Source of the DNA: Desulfobacteraceae bacterium
GTDB taxonomy: Bacteria; Desulfobacterota; Desulfobacteria; Desulfobacterales; SURF-15
Direction: 5' to 3'
DNA length: 33,069 bases
NCBI GenBank assembly: GCA_003599475.1
Contig: QZKK01000021.1
Location: 1 to 33,069, forward strand
The translations under genes and the position numbers were made by a program. Within the stretch, counting starts at the first letter, position 1; each line of letters begins with the position of its first letter. This document shows positions 15,361 to 24,600 of this stretch, piece by piece. The notes beneath the pieces are model-generated. The model searched no databases. It worked only from the letters and a program-made list of their open reading frames with translations, and was not told the origin of the DNA.

Positions 15361-17268
15361 ATGAAAAATCTCAATAATATGAAATATAGCTGGGGAAAGA
15401 TCCTCGGCTTCTTCTTTCTTTTCTTGGCATTCCTGTTCGTTCTGCGAAGCTGCAACACATATGAGGCCAACTCCATCAGCTACGACGATTTCCGCAATCA
15501 ACTCTCTAGAGACAACATATACAAAATAACCGTCTCCGGAGACAAAATCTCGGGGCAATTCAAGGAACCCATTGTAAGATCAGGTCTTTCAGTTCCGTCT
15601 GAAAACGAAAACATGGGCTTTTATGCCGTGGACAGGCAAGGTGAACAGACTGGAAAACAGCCCGTCGTCATGAACGATTTTATCACCTACCTGCCCTCGT
15701 TCGGCGACCCCAACCTCTTTTCATTGCTCAGCGAAAAGAAAGTGGGAATCATCACCAGACCGAGAAACGTAGGGGGATTTTCGGGATGGACCAGCTATAT
15801 TTGGATTTTCCTGCTTGTCGGCGTCGGGTTGATGGCTTTGCAGGGGAGAAGAATGCAGCGGTCGGATGTGTTTTCCTCCGTAGATCAAAACCGAGCGAAA
15901 CGATACGACAGCACCGGGAAAAGAACGTACTTCAGCGACGTTGCCGGAGCGCACGCGGCCAAGATGGAGCTTCAGGAGATCGTTGAATTCCTGAAAAACC
16001 CGCAGCGCTTTCTCCACCTGGGAGCCAAGATGCCGAAAGGAGCGCTTCTGGTGGGTCCTCCCGGAACCGGAAAGACGATGCTTGCGCGTGCAGTCGCCGG
16101 AGAAGCGGGGGTTCCGTTTTTCAGCATTTCAGGATCGGACTTTACAGAGGTTTTCGTCGGCGTCGGCGCCTCCAGGGTAAGGAGCATGTTTAAAGGCGCC
16201 AAAAAGGCGGGACCGAGCATCATTTTTATCGACGAAATCGACTCCATCGGCCGCCGGCGGAGCATGGGCTATGGGGGAGGCCAGGACGAGAAGGAGCAGA
16301 CATTGAATCAACTGCTCTCCGAGATGGACGGTTTCGAAGCCAATGAAAGCATCATAATCATGGCTGCCACCAACCGGCCCGACATTCTCGATCCTGCGCT
16401 GCTCCGGCCGGGAAGGTTTGACCGTCACATCAATGTCGACCTGCCATCCATGGAGGATCGGCTGGAGATCTTGAAAATTCACGCGAACAACAAGCCGATC
16501 GATGATACCATCGTATTCAGCAACATCGCTCGAAGCACGGCCGGATTCAGCGGAGCCGATCTGGAAAATCTCCTCAACGAAGCGGCCATCCTGGCTGCCC
16601 GCAGGCAGAAGAACGCCATCAGCGAGGAGGAAATCCAGGGCGCCTGGGACAGGATCATCATGGGGCTTGAGCGGAAAAACCTCATCATCACCGATAAGGA
16701 ACGAAAGATCATCGCATATCACGAGGGAGGGCATGCCGCGGTTGCGGCTCTGCTGCCGAATGCAGATCCCATTTACAAGGTGACGATCATCGCACGGGGG
16801 CCTGCCATGGGAGTCACCCAACAGCTCCCCGAGCAGGAGAAGTTCATATACCCCGAGGAATATATTCTGGATCGCCTGGCGGTCATGCTTGGCGGACGCG
16901 CTGCAGAAGCCCTCGTCTTCGATACGGCCACAAGCGGCGCCGAGCAGGACCTGAAACAGGCCACCGAACTTGCACGTAAGATGGTGATGGATTGGGGGAT
17001 GAGCAAGAGGCTCCCGCATGTGGCTTTCGGGGGAAAACAGGATTCGTATCTCGATGGGTTTCAGCGAAATTACAGCGAAGAAACCGCAAGGATCATCGAT
17101 CAGGAAACGCAGTCGATCCTGGACCAGGCGTACAACTGTGCAAGCAAGGTTTTGCAGTCCAACAGGACCGGCCTCGACAGGCTTGCGGAACTGTTGATCG
17201 AGAAAGAGGAGGTTCAGGGCAAGGAGGTCATTGAATTGCTGAACCCCAGACCTCGGTTGGTCGGTTGA
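15361..17268 (+). CDS. ftsH: ATP-dependent zinc metalloprotease FtsH
   Basis: 635 residues. Membrane helices at about 12-28 and 143-160 flank a periplasmic domain. The AAA+ domain has Walker A GPPGTGKT (232-239), pore loop FVG (265-267), Walker B IIFIDEID (287-294) and the second region of homology [22 protein letters not shown]. The protease domain has the zinc site HEGGH (454-458) and third ligand D530 in [11 protein letters not shown]. The usual motif is HEAGH, so the alanine-to-glycine change is mildly unusual. It degrades misfolded membrane and regulatory proteins. GAGG lies about 12 bases before the ATG; the ATG at 15379 is an alternative start. It converges with the synthetase pair, 6 bases from its stop. 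Confidence 0.95.
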   Translation: MKNLNNMKYSWGKILGFFFLFLAFLFVLRSCNTYEANSISYDDFRNQLSRDNIYKITVSGDKISGQFKEPIVRSGLSVPSENENMGFYAVDRQGEQTGKQPVVMNDFITYLPSFGDPNLFSLLSEKKVGIITRPRNVGGFSGWTSYIWIFLLVGVGLMALQGRRMQRSDVFSSVDQNRAKRYDSTGKRTYFSDVAGAHAAKMELQEIVEFLKNPQRFLHLGAKMPKGALLVGPPGTGKTMLARAVAGEAGVPFFSISGSDFTEVFVGVGASRVRSMFKGAKKAGPSIIFIDEIDSIGRRRSMGYGGGQDEKEQTLNQLLSEMDGFEANESIIIMAATNRPDILDPALLRPGRFDRHINVDLPSMEDRLEILKIHANNKPIDDTIVFSNIARSTAGFSGADLENLLNEAAILAARRQKNAISEEEIQGAWDRIIMGLERKNLIITDKERKIIAYHEGGHAAVAALLPNADPIYKVTIIARGPAMGVTQQLPEQEKFIYPEEYILDRLAVMLGGRAAEALVFDTATSGAEQDLKQATELARKMVMDWGMSKRLPHVAFGGKQDSYLDGFQRNYSEETARIIDQETQSILDQAYNCASKVLQSNRTGLDRLAELLIEKEEVQGKEVIELLNPRPRLVG

Positions 17269-17274
17269 GGGGAG

Positions 17275-17958
17275 TCAACCGTTCAATACGATCAGCGCAT
17301 CGACTGCAATGGGCGATTTCCCCCTGAGAATCAAAGGATTGATATCGATTTCCCGAATCCTTTCATGCTGGAGGCCGATTTCACCGAGTGCCAGGAGACA
17401 CTCGGCGAGAGCTTTCAGGTCTGCGGCAGGCATGCCTCGAAAATCCGACAGGATTTTTTTCCCTCGAATCTCCTGCATCATTTCGAACGCATCGACTCTT
17501 GAAAGCGGAGCGGCTCTGAAAGAGACATCTCCAAGGGCTTCGGTGAAGATCCCGCCGAGCCCGAACATCACGCAGGGGCCGAACTGGGCATCGCGGGTCA
17601 TTCCCATCACCAGCTCGCGGCTCCCTGCGACCAATTCCTGGACGAGAAAATCGACCGGGTGGTTCTCGATCGATTCCTGCATGCGAGCGAATGCGGCGGC
17701 AAGCTCCTCTTCATCCCGCAGATCGACCGCGATCAACCCGCTTTCGGTTTTGTGTGCGATCTCATCCGAGCAGGCCTTCAAGACAACAGGGTATCCGATC
17801 CGAGCTGCGGCGGATAACGCTTCATCGCGGCTTGAAACGAGCTCTTCCCGGGTTACGGGGATCCCGTAAGCGGAAAGAAGCTGTTTGCTGCGGTATTCTG
17901 AAAGCTGGCGGCGCCCGTCTGCAGCGGCCGCATCGAGGATATCGTTTACTTTTTTCAT
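17275..17958 (-). CDS. acdB: Acyl-CoA synthetase (ADP-forming), beta subunit, ATP-grasp
   Basis: 227 residues, the size of a stand-alone beta subunit. The ATP-grasp fold is seen in LSAYGIPVTREELVSSRDEAL, IGYPVVLKACSDEIAHKTESGL, LVQELVAGSRELVMGMTRDAQFGPCVMFGLGGIFTEAL and the metal-binding end IREIDINPLI. H69 in HKTESG corresponds to the histidine that passes phosphate on to ADP in this family. With the alpha subunit it converts an acyl-CoA, ADP and phosphate to the free acid, CoA and ATP. The ATG at 17958 overlaps the alpha-subunit stop by 4 bases (ATGA). Which acyl-CoA is used cannot be told. Confidence 0.9.
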   Translation of the reverse strand: MKKVNDILDAAAADGRRQLSEYRSKQLLSAYGIPVTREELVSSRDEALSAAARIGYPVVLKACSDEIAHKTESGLIAVDLRDEEELAAAFARMQESIENHPVDFLVQELVAGSRELVMGMTRDAQFGPCVMFGLGGIFTEALGDVSFRAAPLSRVDAFEMMQEIRGKKILSDFRGMPAADLKALAECLLALGEIGLQHERIREIDINPLILRGKSPIAVDALIVLNG

Positions 17959-19370
17959 GATGACTCCGATCCGTTTCGTTCTCGTTCCATGAGCCTTCGA
18001 CAGCGGTTTAGGATCGAAAGCACCTCGAACGGCTCCTCGATCAGTGGAAAGGTCGGGACTCCACGGGGTTCGAGGAATGCCTTTGCCGCATCCATGTGTT
18101 TCTTCTGGGCACTGAAGGTGACGTAAACCGGCTTTTCGGCGTATTTTCGCGCCAGATCGACGATGAACGACAAATCCGGAACCCCGGTCTCGTCCGTAAT
18201 CATCATGACCGGGACCACGGCATCGATATTGGGATCTTTCAATACCGCTTCCATGGCTTCGCCGTAGGCGTACTCGATTCCGTGTACGATCGCGGAAGGC
18301 CAGATATCCACCGGATTTCGCATGCGAATATAGGGAGGGCTGATCTCCTGCAGGCGTTTTCTTGTGGACGGTTCCGGATCGGGAACCTCCAATCCCCATT
18401 TCTGCCGGCAGAGATCCGTCAAAATGACGAGCATGGCACCGGAGGGTGCCATGAAACTAACCCGGTTTCCCTTCGGCATCGGCATGGACGAAATCGCTTT
18501 TGCAGCGAGAACAAGATGGGAATATTGATGAATCCTGACAATGCCGGCCTGTTTGAGCACGCCGTCGATGATCCGATCGTCGGATGCCAGAGCCGCGGTG
18601 TGCGCGACAGCGGCCTTTGCCCCCTCGGAGGTGCTTCCCCCTTTGAGAAGGATCATCGGCTTTTTTCTTGTCATTTCCTTTGCGATTGCAAGGAATCGGC
18701 GTGGGTTTTTCAGGCTCTCCAGATAGGCGAACACGGCCTTGGTTTCAGGGTCCGCTGCATAGTACTCGAGGACGTCGCACTCATCGATGTCGACCTTGTT
18801 ACCCAACCCGACCACCCGGGCGACGCCGAAATGCTCACCCGATGCGATATAGCGCATGGTATGGGTGGCAAAGTTTCCCGTCTGGGCGATATAGGAAACA
18901 TTTCCCCCGGGTATTTTCCCGAGCGGGAAAAAACTGGATGTGAAACTTGCCGGAGTCGAGGTATGCCCCGAGGTGTTCGGCCCGAGCACCCTGACACCGG
19001 TCTCCCGCACGGCTTCAAAAAGCGCCCTTTGAAGCTCTTCCCCTTCCTCATCGACCTCCGAGAAACCGCCGGCAGCCAGAACGATCGCCCGAATCCCTTT
19101 CGAAGCGCAGTCCCTTACGGCCTGGGGGTTGAGCTTTGCCGGAAGGATGACAACGGCAAGATCGATTCCCTGCGGCAGATCCTGAATGGACGGGTAAGCG
19201 TCCATTCCCATGATCTTACCGGCTTTGGGATTGACCAGATAGAGGCGACCCCGGTATCCGTTGGCAAGGATGTTTACAAGAATATGGTTTCCCGGCTTTC
19301 CCTCGACCGCTGATGCGCCGATGACCGCAACACTTTCCGGATTGAAAAACTTTTCGATGGAACGGGACAC
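17955..19370 (-). CDS. acdA: Acyl-CoA synthetase (ADP-forming), alpha subunit
   Basis: 471 residues from the GTG at 19370, which has AAGGAAGG upstream; the longer frame to 19523 lacks a ribosome site. The N-terminal CoA-binding Rossmann domain begins SIEKFFNPESVAVIGAS, followed by two succinyl-CoA-ligase-like domains with GPNTSGHTS, YIAQTGNFATHTM and the phosphohistidine site in AKAAVAHTAALASDD (H257). Usual members have SHTGAL here, so HTAAL is a small deviation. Alpha and beta are fused in many bacteria but separate here, with tight translational coupling. Energy-yielding acid production is the likely role, in either direction of the reaction. Confidence 0.9.
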   Translation of the reverse strand: MSRSIEKFFNPESVAVIGASAVEGKPGNHILVNILANGYRGRLYLVNPKAGKIMGMDAYPSIQDLPQGIDLAVVILPAKLNPQAVRDCASKGIRAIVLAAGGFSEVDEEGEELQRALFEAVRETGVRVLGPNTSGHTSTPASFTSSFFPLGKIPGGNVSYIAQTGNFATHTMRYIASGEHFGVARVVGLGNKVDIDECDVLEYYAADPETKAVFAYLESLKNPRRFLAIAKEMTRKKPMILLKGGSTSEGAKAAVAHTAALASDDRIIDGVLKQAGIVRIHQYSHLVLAAKAISSMPMPKGNRVSFMAPSGAMLVILTDLCRQKWGLEVPDPEPSTRKRLQEISPPYIRMRNPVDIWPSAIVHGIEYAYGEAMEAVLKDPNIDAVVPVMMITDETGVPDLSFIVDLARKYAEKPVYVTFSAQKKHMDAAKAFLEPRGVPTFPLIEEPFEVLSILNRCRRLMERERNGSESS

Positions 19371-19517
19371 AAGATTTCCTTCCTTATTAAAAAAACTGCA
19401 GGTCCGCCGACCGGATCTGCGCCTGAGCTTCAAGCCCGTCTCCGGGGCACTCACCCACCCGCTGGAGCTTGGATTCGGGGTGTGGAAAGCTCCCCTTTTA
19501 TACCGGCGCCGTGCACA

Positions 19518-19536
19518 GATCAATCAAAAATTGATC
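19518..19536. other. Small perfect hairpin upstream of the synthetase pair
   Basis: GATCAAT (19518-19524) and ATTGATC (19530-19536) are perfect inverted repeats around CAAAA. It could be an operator or simply a hairpin; it lies about 150 bases upstream of acdA. Confidence 0.35.
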
Positions 19537-19601
19537 AAGAATGAGAGAATTCGAAAATCCTGATCTGATTCAACCCGGATCGCATGACCTGAAACTCGGG
19601 C

Positions 19602-20084
19602 CTATTCATCGACTGCAACGATGCTTCCCCCGGTCATCTCCTGCAGCTCGGACGACCTCAGCTCGAAAACGGCATGCGGAGTTCCGGCGGCCGCCCAGAT
19701 GATTTCGCTTTCCAGGAGGGCTTGATCCACCCAGGTTTTTATCGGTTTTATGTGGCCCGCGGGCGGAACCCCACCGATACTGAAACCCGTGTGACGCCGT
19801 ACGAATTCCGCATCGGCTTTGACGACCGGCTCTCCGGCCCGACGGCTCAATTTCGCCTCGTCTACCCGGTTGATTCCGCTGGCGATTACCAGATACGGCT
19901 CCCCCGTCTGCTTTCCCATGAACACCAGCGATTTTGCAATCCGGCTGACGTCGCACCCGACCGCGCGGGCGGCTTCCTGAGCCGTACGCGTCGACGCGGG
20001 GAGTTCGACCACCTTGCAGGAAAATCCTCTTCCTTTCAGCGCTTCCTGAACTCTTTGGGCACTCGGGCTCAATTCTGCAGCCAT
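19602..20084 (-). CDS. YbaK/EbsC-type aminoacyl-tRNA deacylase
   Basis: 160 residues. The YbaK/ProX fold is shown by RTAQEAARAVGCDVSRIAKSLVF, the substrate-side IASGINRVDEAKLSR, TGFSIGGVPPAGH and WAAAGTPHAVFELRSSEL near the end. Such proteins hydrolyse mischarged Cys-tRNA(Pro) or Ala-tRNA(Pro) in the cytoplasm. The start at 20084 is set by AAGGAGG on the minus strand; the open frame extends 36 codons upstream through repeat-like DNA. The gene stands alone. Which amino acid it edits is not readable. Confidence 0.9.
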   Translation of the reverse strand: MAAELSPSAQRVQEALKGRGFSCKVVELPASTRTAQEAARAVGCDVSRIAKSLVFMGKQTGEPYLVIASGINRVDEAKLSRRAGEPVVKADAEFVRRHTGFSIGGVPPAGHIKPIKTWVDQALLESEIIWAAAGTPHAVFELRSSELQEMTGGSIVAVDE

Positions 20085-20203
20085 ATGGGGGTCCTCCTTG
20101 TGCGAAACTTCACCCCGCTCAAAGAAAATTCCAAATTCCAAGCACCAAAATCCAAACAATAAGACAAAGTGTTCAAATAAAGAAATAATCAAACGAAGCG
20201 TTT

Positions 20204-20366
20204 GTATGAAACTTCACATGGGAATGGCTCGCCACGAAGACACGAAGGAATAGTAATAAATGCATGCTCTTCTTTGTGCCTTTGAGTCTTTGTGGCAAAC
20301 TTTTCGTAAGTTTCTCCCTTCGATCAAATTGGCTGCTTGCAGCCAGCGGCGGCGCTTATATGAAAC
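20204..20366 (+). repeat. Composite palindromic element, copy 1
   Basis: A central dyad, GCCACGAAGACACGAAGG at 20231-20248 facing CTTTGTG...GTCTTTGTGGC at 20272-20296, lies between outer segments ending in ATGAAAC (20207-20212 and 20360-20366). It aligns over most of its length, including GATCAA, the CAGCGGC patch and TTATATGAAAC, with the reverse complement of 24601-24772. A further hairpin (GCCGCGAGCGGC, about 20373-20384) follows. The whole gap 20085-20628 shows no credible gene. Confidence 0.6.
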
Positions 20367-20628
20367 TTCCAAATGCCGCGAGCGGCACGGCTGGTCTTGT
20401 AAACGATGAATCTAAAAAAAAGGACGCCTGCTGTCAAATGCGAAATGGAAGGCCTAGAGAACACCCGAAACCGCCGGATTCCCCGCTTGACCTGAAAAGA
20501 GCAACGGGTATACAAGTTAAAGCCGAGCCAAATGAAAAAGTATGTTTCGGGATTAAAAATTCCGGTCCAATCCGTTTCCAAGGCTGAACAAGGGAATCGG
20601 TGCGGCCGGATATTTTATGGAGAGTGAA

Positions 20629-21708
20629 ATGCGAAGATACGACATTGCCGCCATTCCCGGCGACGGCATCGGCAAGGAGGTCATCCCAGCGGGGATTACG
20701 GTTTTAAAGAAGCTCGAATCGCTCGGTTTCTTCCAGATGCGTTTCGAGACCTTCCCGTGGGGCTGCGATTACTATCATGAGACCGGACAGATGATGCCGG
20801 AAGAGGGGCTCGACTCCCTGAAGGAATTCGATGCAATCTATTTCGGTGCGGTGGGGCACCCGTCGGTTCCGGATCACGTTTCGCTCTGGGGGTTGAGGCT
20901 CAATATCTGCCAGGGTTTCGATCAGTACGCCAACGTGCGCCCGGCCCGGATCCTGCCGGGGATCACCAGCCCGTTGAGGAACCGAAGCACCGGAGACCTG
21001 GATTGGGTGATCGTAAGAGAAAACTCCGAAGGAGAGTACTCGGGGGTGGGCGGCAGAGCCCATCGGAGTCTTCCGGAGGAAGTCGGCATGGACGTCTCCA
21101 TATTTACCCGATCCGGCGTGCGCCGTATCATGGAATTTGCATTCAAGCTGGCGCGGAAGAGAACCAAAAAACAGCTTACGCTGGTGACGAAATCGAACGC
21201 ACAGCGCCATGGAATGGTCATGTGGGACGAAATCTTTTTCGAAACAGCCCATCTTTTCCCGGAGGTCGCTACGGATCGAATGCTGGTGGATGCAGTAACG
21301 ACCCGGATGGTCCTCCGCCCGGACTCCCTCGATGTCATGGTGGCCACAAACCTTCATGCCGATATCCTCTCGGATCTGGCTGCAGCGCTTTCAGGAAGCC
21401 TGGGAATCGGGCCCACGGCCAATCTCAATCCGGAGAAGAAATTTCCTTCCCTGTTCGAGCCGATTCACGGATCTGCCTTCGATATCATGGGTAAGGGAAT
21501 CGCCAATCCGATCGGAACCTTCTGGAGCGGTGCCATGATGCTGGAGCATCTCGGCGAATCGGAAGCGGCCGGCCGTCTGATGAAGGCGATCGAAACGGTC
21601 ACCGCCGAGGGGAAGGCTTTGCCGAAGGATCTGGGCGGAGAAGCCTCCACCCTCCAGGTCACGGAAGCCGTCTGTAAAGCCCTGGAGCGGCCCGTTCGCC
21701 AAGACTAA
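20629..21708 (+). CDS. ttuC: Tartrate/D-malate dehydrogenase-like enzyme (isopropylmalate dehydrogenase superfamily)
   Basis: 359 residues. A beta-decarboxylating dehydrogenase with PGDGIGKEVIPAG, ANVRPARILPG, WVIVRENSEGEYSG, the active-site lysine in TLVTKSNAQRH, VDAVTTRMV, ATNLHADILSDLAA and FEPIHGSAFDIMGKGIANPIG. The segments NICQGFDQYANVRP and ENSEGEYSGVGGR match the tartrate dehydrogenase/D-malate dehydrogenase branch rather than LeuB or Icd. It would oxidise tartrate or D-malate with NAD+ and Mn2+ in the cytosol. I prefer the ATG at 20629, with GGAG 6 bases upstream, over the ATG at 20617. Substrate within the branch is uncertain; three carboxylate transporters in the window fit an organic-acid substrate. 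Confidence 0.9.
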   Translation: MRRYDIAAIPGDGIGKEVIPAGITVLKKLESLGFFQMRFETFPWGCDYYHETGQMMPEEGLDSLKEFDAIYFGAVGHPSVPDHVSLWGLRLNICQGFDQYANVRPARILPGITSPLRNRSTGDLDWVIVRENSEGEYSGVGGRAHRSLPEEVGMDVSIFTRSGVRRIMEFAFKLARKRTKKQLTLVTKSNAQRHGMVMWDEIFFETAHLFPEVATDRMLVDAVTTRMVLRPDSLDVMVATNLHADILSDLAAALSGSLGIGPTANLNPEKKFPSLFEPIHGSAFDIMGKGIANPIGTFWSGAMMLEHLGESEAAGRLMKAIETVTAEGKALPKDLGGEASTLQVTEAVCKALERPVRQD

Positions 21709-21722
21709 ACCAGGTTCCACTT

Positions 21723-21793
21723 AACCACGAAAGACTCGAAAAAGGATTGAGTTTCTTTGGCATCCTTTCGTGTATTTCGTGTGTTTCGTGGTT
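21723..21793. repeat. Palindromic repeat reaching to the start of the radical SAM gene
   Basis: AACCACGAAA at 21723-21732 mirrors TTTCGTGGTT at 21784-21793. The arms continue with degenerate ACGAAA/CGTGT units. It has the same build as the dyads at 20231, 24668, 27175 and 28574. Confidence 0.75.
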
Positions 21794-21805
21794 GGATTCG
21801 AAATT

Positions 21806-23476
21806 TTGCCCGACATTCTCCTCATTCAACCCCCCATCCGGGATTTCTATCTGACCGCAAAGCGGACGATCCCTTACGGTCTTTCTTCCATTGCGGCTTC
21901 ATTGATTCGGCACGGGTTTTCCGTCGAAATCCTGGACGCGCTGGCCACAAAAAAAAACCGCACCCTCGAGCTTCCCGCGCAGATGGCCCCATTACGGGAA
22001 TTCTATCCGGAACCGGACCTGTCGCCTTTTGCCCTTTTTTACCATTTCCGGCACTACGGACTTTCCTTCCGGCATATCGAAGAGGCGGCAAGATCGTCAG
22101 GAGCCTATCTGGTGGGGATTTCCGCACTCTTTACCCCGTATATCGACGAGGCGCTCGAAACCGCCGTACGGGTCAAGAGAGCCTGCCCGGATTGTAAGAT
22201 CGTGCTGGGCGGCCACCATCCCACTCAGGAGCCGGAAAGTGTCATGCAATGCGGCGCGGTGGATTTCGTACTGCGCGGAGAGGGTGAGTTTTCCATGCCG
22301 ATGCTGGCAAAATCGTTGAAAGGCAATCTTCCGATCGCTTCGGTTCCGGGCATCGTCTATCGAAAGGGAGGAATCGTCCGGGTTTCCGAGCCTGCGATCT
22401 TAGACGATCTGGATTGTACCCCGCCGCCTGCCATGGACCTTGTGCGGCATTCCTTCTATCGGAGGGGGAATCGGGGCAGTGTGGCGGTGGTCGCCAGCAG
22501 GGGGTGCCCTATGACCTGCTCCTACTGCTCGGTGAATGCAGGATCCTGTTACAAGTACCGGCGCAGAAGAGTGAGGGACGTGTTGCAGGAAATCGAGACG
22601 GCGGTCACCCGGTTTCAGGCGGGCTTTATCGATTTTGAAGATGAGAACCTCTCGCTGGACCGGAAGTGGTTTCTTACCCTGCTGGATCGCATTGCCGGGC
22701 GTTTTGCAGGTTGCGATATCGAGCTTCGCGCCATGAACGGACTCTATCCGCCGGCCTTGGACCGGGAGATCGTCTTTGCAATGAAAAAGGCCGGTTTCCG
22801 GACGCTCAACCTTTCGCTGGGCACCACGGCAGGGGATCAGCTCAAGCGGTTTCGGAGGCAGGACGTCACCGTCGCGTTTGAATCTGCGTTGCGCCTGGCA
22901 GAAACAGCCGGGATGGGTGCCGTGGGATACATCATCGTCGGCGCGCCGTTTCAGTCCGCAGGCGATTCCATCGAAGACCTCCTTTTCCTTGCCTGCCGGA
23001 GGGTGTTGCCCGGCGTTTCCATATTCTACCCTTCCCCCGGAAGCGCCGACTATGCGCTCTGCAGGGACCTGGGCCTGCTTCCCGGCAATTTTTCCATGAT
23101 GCGTTCGACGGCATTTCCGATCTCTCACACCACTACCAGAGAAGAGGCGGCGACACTTCTTCGGTTGGGAAGAATCTTGAATTTCATCAAGCATCTCAAG
23201 GACGAGCGAATCGCTCTTCCGGAACCTGAAGGGATCCGCCCGGGCGATGCTTCGGATCCGAAAGATCGGCTGGAAACGGGAAAAAGACTGCTTGCCGGAT
23301 TTCTACATGACGCGAAGATCCGGGGGATGCGGCCGGACGGGTCGATTTTCGAACACCGGGTATCGGAACCGCTGGCCGGCCGATTTCTTGACGGACTCCG
23401 CCGCGTGCCGGTAATGGGATGGAAAGATTGCGGGAGTGCACGAAGTGCCGTAGCGATGCAGAAGGTGTCTGCGTAA
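21806..23476 (+). CDS. B12-binding-domain radical SAM protein
   Basis: 556 residues from the TTG at 21806. The N-terminal cobalamin-binding-like domain begins PDILLIQPPIRDFYLTAKRTIPYGL and contains IVLGGHHPTQEP, but no classical DxHxxG cobalamin loop, so B12 may bind base-off or not at all. The radical SAM core follows with CPMTCSYC (SAM-bound [4Fe-4S] site) and FIDFEDENLSLDRKWF. The C-terminal 150 residues are unassigned. Similar proteins methylate or rearrange unreactive carbons; no biosynthetic neighbours hint at a substrate. The frame is open to an ATG at 21770, but those codons lie in the palindromic repeat and there is no clear ribosome site, so the start is uncertain. Confidence 0.85.
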   Translation: MPDILLIQPPIRDFYLTAKRTIPYGLSSIAASLIRHGFSVEILDALATKKNRTLELPAQMAPLREFYPEPDLSPFALFYHFRHYGLSFRHIEEAARSSGAYLVGISALFTPYIDEALETAVRVKRACPDCKIVLGGHHPTQEPESVMQCGAVDFVLRGEGEFSMPMLAKSLKGNLPIASVPGIVYRKGGIVRVSEPAILDDLDCTPPPAMDLVRHSFYRRGNRGSVAVVASRGCPMTCSYCSVNAGSCYKYRRRRVRDVLQEIETAVTRFQAGFIDFEDENLSLDRKWFLTLLDRIAGRFAGCDIELRAMNGLYPPALDREIVFAMKKAGFRTLNLSLGTTAGDQLKRFRRQDVTVAFESALRLAETAGMGAVGYIIVGAPFQSAGDSIEDLLFLACRRVLPGVSIFYPSPGSADYALCRDLGLLPGNFSMMRSTAFPISHTTTREEAATLLRLGRILNFIKHLKDERIALPEPEGIRPGDASDPKDRLETGKRLLAGFLHDAKIRGMRPDGSIFEHRVSEPLAGRFLDGLRRVPVMGWKDCGSARSAVAMQKVSA

Positions 23477-23645
23477 GAGACAGGGTCGTAAAGTCCCTTA
23501 AAAAATGTGATCAGGAAACATTGACTCTCTCCAGGGTACCTTGTATTTGATTTAAAGAAAGCTGAATTCTTACTCATCCTTATTTCTAACCGAATTATCG
23601 TTGGAGCTCGTTCCCACGCTCCCGCACGGGAAAGGGGCACACTTC

Positions 23646-23688
23646 GAAAATCTAAAAATCCAAAATCCAAAATCCAAAATCTAAAATT
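23646..23688. repeat. Degenerate 7-base tandem repeat (AAAATCC)
   Basis: About five copies of AAAATCC/AAAATCT run up to 6 bases before the next start codon, where a ribosome site would be expected. A related patch lies at 20127-20165. Confidence 0.8.
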
Positions 23689-23694
23689 ATTCCT

Positions 23695-24573
23695 ATGGTT
23701 CCTCAACTCACTTCATCCATTGCTTTGTTTCTCCTGGTCCTCGGTCTGGCAGCCGCTTCGATCATGCTCGAGATTCAAGGAAATCCGAGAAAGAGGGAAA
23801 ATCTCCGATTCCTGACCCGTGTACATAAAATCCTGGGATATCTTTTCGTCATAATCTATCTCGTTCTATCCGGGATCATGATCGGAAAAGCAGCGCACTA
23901 TTGGCAGGAATTCCCGCCGAGAGTCGTTTGGCACGCCGGGCTCGCACTTTTCCTGCTTCCGCTGCTTGCCTTCAAGCTGGCGATCGCCCGGCGGCAGAAG
24001 CGCTTCTATGCCTATCTGCCCGTTATCGGCGGTCTCATCGTCGCCGCCGCATTTGTTTTTATCAGCTTGACGGCCGGCTACTATTTCCTTCACCGGCCAA
24101 AGGTCCGGCACACCCCCGTCACCGATGCCGACCGGAAAATCTACAATGAGCGTTTCGCCGCTGCATTTCTGGGTGAAAAATGCCGGAAATGCCATCCGCT
24201 GGAGCTGATTTTCGGGGCAAACAAATCCCGGGCGGGGTGGGTTGAAACGGTAAATCGGATGGCACAAAAAGATGTGCCGCATATCCGTCCATCCGAGATC
24301 AAACAGATCGTCCTTTATTTGTCCGGGACCCGGGAAGCCGCCGAAAAAAAAACCGGGGAAGCTTCCGGTGAGGCGGCCGGCGAGTCTCTCGTGCAGCAGA
24401 AGTGCACGCTGTGCCATGAGCTGGATCGGGTTTTTGCTGTACGCCAGGAGGCTTCCGCCTGGCGCAAGACCATCGATCAAATGATCGAGAATGCGGAAGA
24501 GATCGGAATCGCCGGCTTTCTCACGGAAACCCAGGCCGAAGAGATCATCCGCTTCCTGGCCGGCAGAAAATGA
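23695..24573 (+). CDS. Membrane cytochrome with two haem-c sites
   Basis: 292 residues. Four membrane helices at about 6-25, 46-64, 79-97 and 108-130 form a small cytochrome-b-like module with histidines H44, H68 and H80 that could be haem-b ligands. The periplasmic part then has two CxxCH haem-c sites: CRKCH (163-167) and CTLCH (237-241), each within about 70 residues of similar layout (KCxxCHxLE/D, W...(V/I)..M, E...I..(Y/F)L). This internal duplication resembles the monohaem domains of quinohaemoprotein-type cytochromes. A quinol-to-periplasm electron conduit is an inference. The start at 23695 lacks a Shine-Dalgarno because the AAAATCC repeat precedes it. The soluble cytochrome gene lies about 280 bases downstream on the same strand. 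Confidence 0.75.
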   Translation: MVPQLTSSIALFLLVLGLAAASIMLEIQGNPRKRENLRFLTRVHKILGYLFVIIYLVLSGIMIGKAAHYWQEFPPRVVWHAGLALFLLPLLAFKLAIARRQKRFYAYLPVIGGLIVAAAFVFISLTAGYYFLHRPKVRHTPVTDADRKIYNERFAAAFLGEKCRKCHPLELIFGANKSRAGWVETVNRMAQKDVPHIRPSEIKQIVLYLSGTREAAEKKTGEASGEAAGESLVQQKCTLCHELDRVFAVRQEASAWRKTIDQMIENAEEIGIAGFLTETQAEEIIRFLAGRK

Positions 24574-24600
24574 ATTGCGGGTTAGGAGTTTTTCGCCGTT

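Noticed and set aside
18096..19313. 405-codon open frame on the plus strand across acdA
   Set aside because: Antisense shadow of the synthetase alpha subunit; the translation has no family features, while the minus-strand frame has full-length homology features.
20264..20587. 107-codon open frame after ybaK
   Set aside because: It starts within the palindromic element, has no ribosome site, and its residues follow the repeat rather than any protein pattern.
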